Source of the DNA: Bradyrhizobium manausense
GTDB taxonomy: Bacteria > Pseudomonadota > Alphaproteobacteria > Rhizobiales > Xanthobacteraceae
DNA: 39,947 bases
Reading direction: 5' to 3'
Assembly (NCBI RefSeq): GCF_001440035.1
Contig: NZ_LJYG01000108.1
Span: 290,682 to 330,628 of the forward strand
Shown: piece after piece, positions 37,901-39,947 of the stretch
How the letters are laid out: every line of letters begins with the position of its first letter
Position numbering within the stretch: position 1 is the first letter of the stretch
The notes under the pieces: model-generated
Databases searched by the model: none
Seen by the model: only the letters and a program-made list of their open reading frames with translations
Told to the model about the DNA's origin: nothing
Program-made: the position numbers and the translations under genes

Positions 37901-39947
37901 CCAAGAACTTCACCGATTGGTGGACCGCTCGCTATAACCGCGAACTGGCGCGCGTTACCGGCGGCCCGGTGGAGCCCGAACCCACACCGACCGGCCCCAC
38001 GCCTTCGGCACCTGCCGGCGGTCCCGGTATCAGCCCCGGTCCGCGCTCCGGCGGTGCTGCGGTCGTCAGCACGCCCACGGCGGTTCCCGGCGGCTATCAG
38101 CAACCGGCGGCTCCGACGCAATCCGCGCCTGCCGGCAGACCTCGCGCTCCAGTCTTCGCGATGCCGGCTGCTTCGGAGCCCGTGCAGCCTCAGCCCCAAG
38201 CCCCGGCCACAGCGGCAGCCCTGCCCGTGCAGAACGCGTCCATGAGCCCGGAAGCAGCTGCCGCCATTGCAGAGACGTACACCAAGCAAGGGCTGCCCAT
38301 CCCGCCGGAAATCTACGCAGCTGCACATTTGACGCCGACGGCTCCCGCGGCTCCCCGTGCTGGCGAACCCGGCGCGCCTTCGGTCCCGATCTCGCAGGCC
38401 GAAGTCAATCCGAATGCCGCTCCCATCAACCCGGGCTACTACGCGGAGGAAGCGGCCAAGAACGAAGCCGAACGGCGCGGTATCCGCAACGCCGCGGAGC
38501 TTTCGCTTATGGCGGCTACCGGCGGCGTGGCCGGAGCCGCGGAAGCTGCACTGCCCGCTGCCGCAAGGTCTGGCGTGGCAGGTTTCGCGGCGCGCACCGG
38601 CATCAACACGGCCGCCAACGCTGCTGGGGGTGCCGTCGAGGGCGGCATTGAGGCCGGCGCTGAGGAGTACGGCAAGACCGGAGACCTCGCGGCGGCAACC
38701 AATGCAGCGGGTCATGGTGCCGTTGGTGGCGCTGTCGGCGGTGCTGTTGGCGGTGCGGCCGGTCACGCGGTCGGTACCGCGGCCGGTAAGACAGTCAGCG
38801 CCGCAGGTTCTGCGCTTGAAACGGTCATGCAACGCGGCACGAACAAGGAACTGGCTACCGCCGGCAAGACGCTGTCGGAGAACGGTCCGACGATCACCGA
38901 CCGGTCGGGCAAGCAGATCACCAACCCGAACCACGACCCGGATGCGTACGCCGCCGCGCAAAAGACCGCCAGCGATGCCGGTCACGAGCCCGCGAAGGTG
39001 CAGAAAGCCTATGAGGACACTCAGGCCTCGCGCAATCAGGTGGCCGTACAAGATGCGCTCGCCAAGGAAAAAGCCGACGTCGGCGCGGGCTATGAAAAGC
39101 TCAAGAGCGACATTGCGGAAAAGGGCGTTGGCGCACCAAAAGCGCAGCAGAAGCTCCCGGACGGTCCTGCGTCGCTCGTAGGTAAGCCCGGGAGCAACGT
39201 GCCGCAGGCGTATGCCGAGCGTGCTGCGGAGGCTGAAGCCAACATCACGCGCCCGGCCAAGGACTGGAGCGAGAAGTGGGACCACCTCAAGGACGAACGC
39301 TCGCGGTTGCTCACCGAAGCTCGTGCGGCCCGCGGCGGTGCGAACCCTGATCCGCACGCGGCCGGCGCTCTTGATGCGCTTGCCGACAACATCCGCGAAC
39401 AACAGGTGAAGGTCGCCAACCACGTGTTCGGCAAAACGGAAGGCCCGAAGCGCATCAAGGAATTGGAGGCTCTGGACGTTCGCTATGCGCGCGTCAAGAA
39501 CATGTCCGTTGACGACATGGCAAGCACGATGGCGGCGGGTGGCGAGAAGGCCAAACAACTGCGTCTGGACTACGCCGCGGCCGTGGGTGGCGAGAAACAA
39601 AACAAGGCAGCGATGCTTGCGTTTGACCAACTGGGTAAGGCGGAGAAGATAGGCAAGGTTGCGGGTAGCAACGCGGCTACGTATTCCACGTGGGCCGGCG
39701 CGCTGGGCGGTGTAGGCACTGCGGTGTGGAAGGCCGCACAGCTAGAGCCCACGGCCGCGGCTGCCGCGCTCGCGGGTGCCGGCGGACTTATCGTCGCAAA
39801 AAAGTTCATCCCCAAGTTCCTCGCATACCGCGCATCAGGCGGTACGGACACGTTCGCGCAAGCGCTCATGAAGGACCGCGAGGCCGTCAGCGCCATCAAA
39901 GGTCTTACTGCGGCACGCGCCGGAAGTGTGATCGGTGCTGCGGCGGG
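34948..39947 (+). CDS. Giant internal virion protein with lytic transglycosylase domain (runs past window end)
   Basis: Open from ATG 34948 to the window edge, at least 1,666 residues with no stop. The N-terminal 150 residues are Gly/Ser/Asn-rich, followed by a long helical region (about 160-650). A Pro/Ala-rich linker precedes a lytic transglycosylase-like domain: NLATMHIESGNG with the catalytic Glu at about residue 859, and YHGLAQMSAQEMRKYGVT (GLAQ at 875-878). After another Pro-rich linker (about 1010-1150) comes a Gly/Ala-rich hydrophobic stretch (about 1250-1275, repeated GGAVGG), coiled coil, and a second hydrophobic segment near 1585-1620. The plan matches podovirus ejection proteins (T7 gp16 or P22 gp16-like) that cut peptidoglycan and form a channel. 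The large minus-strand frames here are shadows. Confidence 0.8.
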   Translation, partial: MAWDNDVADYGSTDNGGTGGAADWSGMFGGGSNDGGSSPVSGWSMNPAPANDPTPSLAVQNDTAAPKQVPVSVNPDATALPANAQPTEGTLPNGQVTPNAQPATGVADNSLGLDAETNKRFEQARQQRDADIARAEAKKAEAQKFIQEHGADAGGSGDMLTNLLTGGGKMINGKWFTRAQVQQGVKDAQAQLDAANGNLQKSYAARANDGLVRSTLKTAGVDIPDGATPEQSASIVSNTIHNALDKGDYATAYSVWQASAYLPGEQFKQVQKDFAGPMSAAAATVYDKTKNAVDDLSKAASQGVANIPESNGQTKWLNERDRVINDPSMQGVFKLFNVDPHSIPKDPDQARKFLQGLDRGKLNMLRDSADAYNRTYGQVADIKDKDQAVAVTGSYTNSTGDAINGTRAVQLPHGQTGAKLGSGFRDLNSVTENSALASTEGRKAVDEILKQPEISGMLNKAKMAEDFYKTAMNIDNFTSSAGVAMVKDELGGIGRDVAEKSAAAGSVGLTQQWFKSMGGVEGWSNKAATELTSLQNAYDDWIKGDKRGPAPDTRKYLSDSTIEGIQKIAAFKQKVALEQFDQRGGDFATVAGRSLYGLNNLPVSDAVKDKLRDKYREGMNDTLSSIASHPYVMHGDERVMLPKDSNYEGARRDDYKPKADTTTAPTVETGAAAAPRPDTPTGKSYNMRAYVGDGSKPASPEQSRYATDVVTDAGSASAKLGATPNMQRNISMAAVAAAELNGFDAGKALGNGTSAYKFGTTAMQHEEVRKALDNPNPNVRDVARAAVLASGAELTQANVDKAEDIVRRRTGVAAAQPTAAPQAATPGTTQSGNASAAQTAGPRGPVTQAQVNLATMHIESGNGTVPDSPGSKYHGLAQMSAQEMRKYGVTDPNNRQQVEMALTLKAQDDGAVLTKHGVPNTPANRYLVHQQGEAGAPALLANPDVPAWQAVRRFYGSDAVAKQAIWGNLPASAKQQFGSVENVTSKNFTDWWTARYNRELARVTGGPVEPEPTPTGPTPSAPAGGPGISPGPRSGGAAVVSTPTAVPGGYQQPAAPTQSAPAGRPRAPVFAMPAASEPVQPQPQAPATAAALPVQNASMSPEAAAAIAETYTKQGLPIPPEIYAAAHLTPTAPAAPRAGEPGAPSVPISQAEVNPNAAPINPGYYAEEAAKNEAERRGIRNAAELSLMAATGGVAGAAEAALPAAARSGVAGFAARTGINTAANAAGGAVEGGIEAGAEEYGKTGDLAAATNAAGHGAVGGAVGGAVGGAAGHAVGTAAGKTVSAAGSALETVMQRGTNKELATAGKTLSENGPTITDRSGKQITNPNHDPDAYAAAQKTASDAGHEPAKVQKAYEDTQASRNQVAVQDALAKEKADVGAGYEKLKSDIAEKGVGAPKAQQKLPDGPASLVGKPGSNVPQAYAERAAEAEANITRPAKDWSEKWDHLKDERSRLLTEARAARGGANPDPHAAGALDALADNIREQQVKVANHVFGKTEGPKRIKELEALDVRYARVKNMSVDDMASTMAAGGEKAKQLRLDYAAAVGGEKQNKAAMLAFDQLGKAEKIGKVAGSNAATYSTWAGALGGVGTAVWKAAQLEPTAAAAALAGAGGLIVAKKFIPKFLAYRASGGTDTFAQALMKDREAVSAIKGLTAARAGSVIGAAA

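Noticed and set aside
35929..39630. Two very long minus-strand frames (569 and 634 codons) opposite the giant rightward gene
   Set aside because: They are Arg/Val/Leu-rich with no family motifs, and the plus frame carries a transglycosylase domain and phage-like linkers. Long antisense frames are expected in GC-rich coding DNA.

Overview
The window joins an ordinary alphaproteobacterial chromosome (about 1-14,740) to a phage-like element that starts between 14,743 and 14,920 and runs off the right edge. The high GC content, the phosphatidylcholine synthase (pcs), an IalB-family secreted protein, the intergenic palindromic repeats and the RimO C-terminus all suggest Bradyrhizobium or a close relative. 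This is judged by eye from protein resemblance, with no database search.

Chromosomal part: the RimO C-terminus; a hypothetical protein with possible SUKH/YezG-like features; a secreted TPR protein; a small membrane protein; an acetylornithine-type aminotransferase; a quinone oxidoreductase; a TerC-family membrane protein overlapping phosphatidylcholine synthase; a UbiH/COQ6-type FAD monooxygenase; an AEC transporter; hspQ and an IalB protein converging on a shared terminator; a family-5 solute-binding protein; and an AMP-ligase-like protein that lacks the usual phosphate-binding loop.

Phage-like part, left to right. (a) 14,920-17,469: eleven very small leftward genes, many with ATGA/GTGA-type overlaps, reading away from a divergent operator region and a small ribbon-helix-helix-type regulator (17,636). 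(b) 17,874-19,840: an accessory patch with repeated TGTCCTAATTAGGACA palindromes or half-sites at both ends, two orphan genes, a decayed IS1-type transposase and a truncated small gene. (c) 20,032-26,841: leftward replication genes, including a RecD/Dda-like helicase and a large primase/VirE-type ATPase. (d) 27,271-27,712: gene-free DNA packed with GTGAACCCT iterons in both orientations, a 16-bp inverted repeat and an AT-rich stretch; this is a strong candidate replication origin. (e) 27,736-33,671: thirteen tightly packed leftward genes, mostly unknown. Four adjacent ones carry copies of one mini-domain, and others include a GNAT acetyltransferase and an excisionase-like HTH. (f) 33,672-33,878: a dense two-way control region. 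(g) 33,879 to the end: rightward virion genes for a podovirus-like DNA-ejection apparatus, a P22-gp7-like protein followed by a giant protein (over 1,666 residues) with a central lytic transglycosylase domain.

Three intergenic regions of the element share a GTGTAC-N(1-3)-GTATAC motif, which suggests one regulator acting on several promoters. No integrase, terminase, portal or capsid gene is visible. They would have to lie to the right, so whether this is a classical prophage or an integrated phage-plasmid cannot be settled here.
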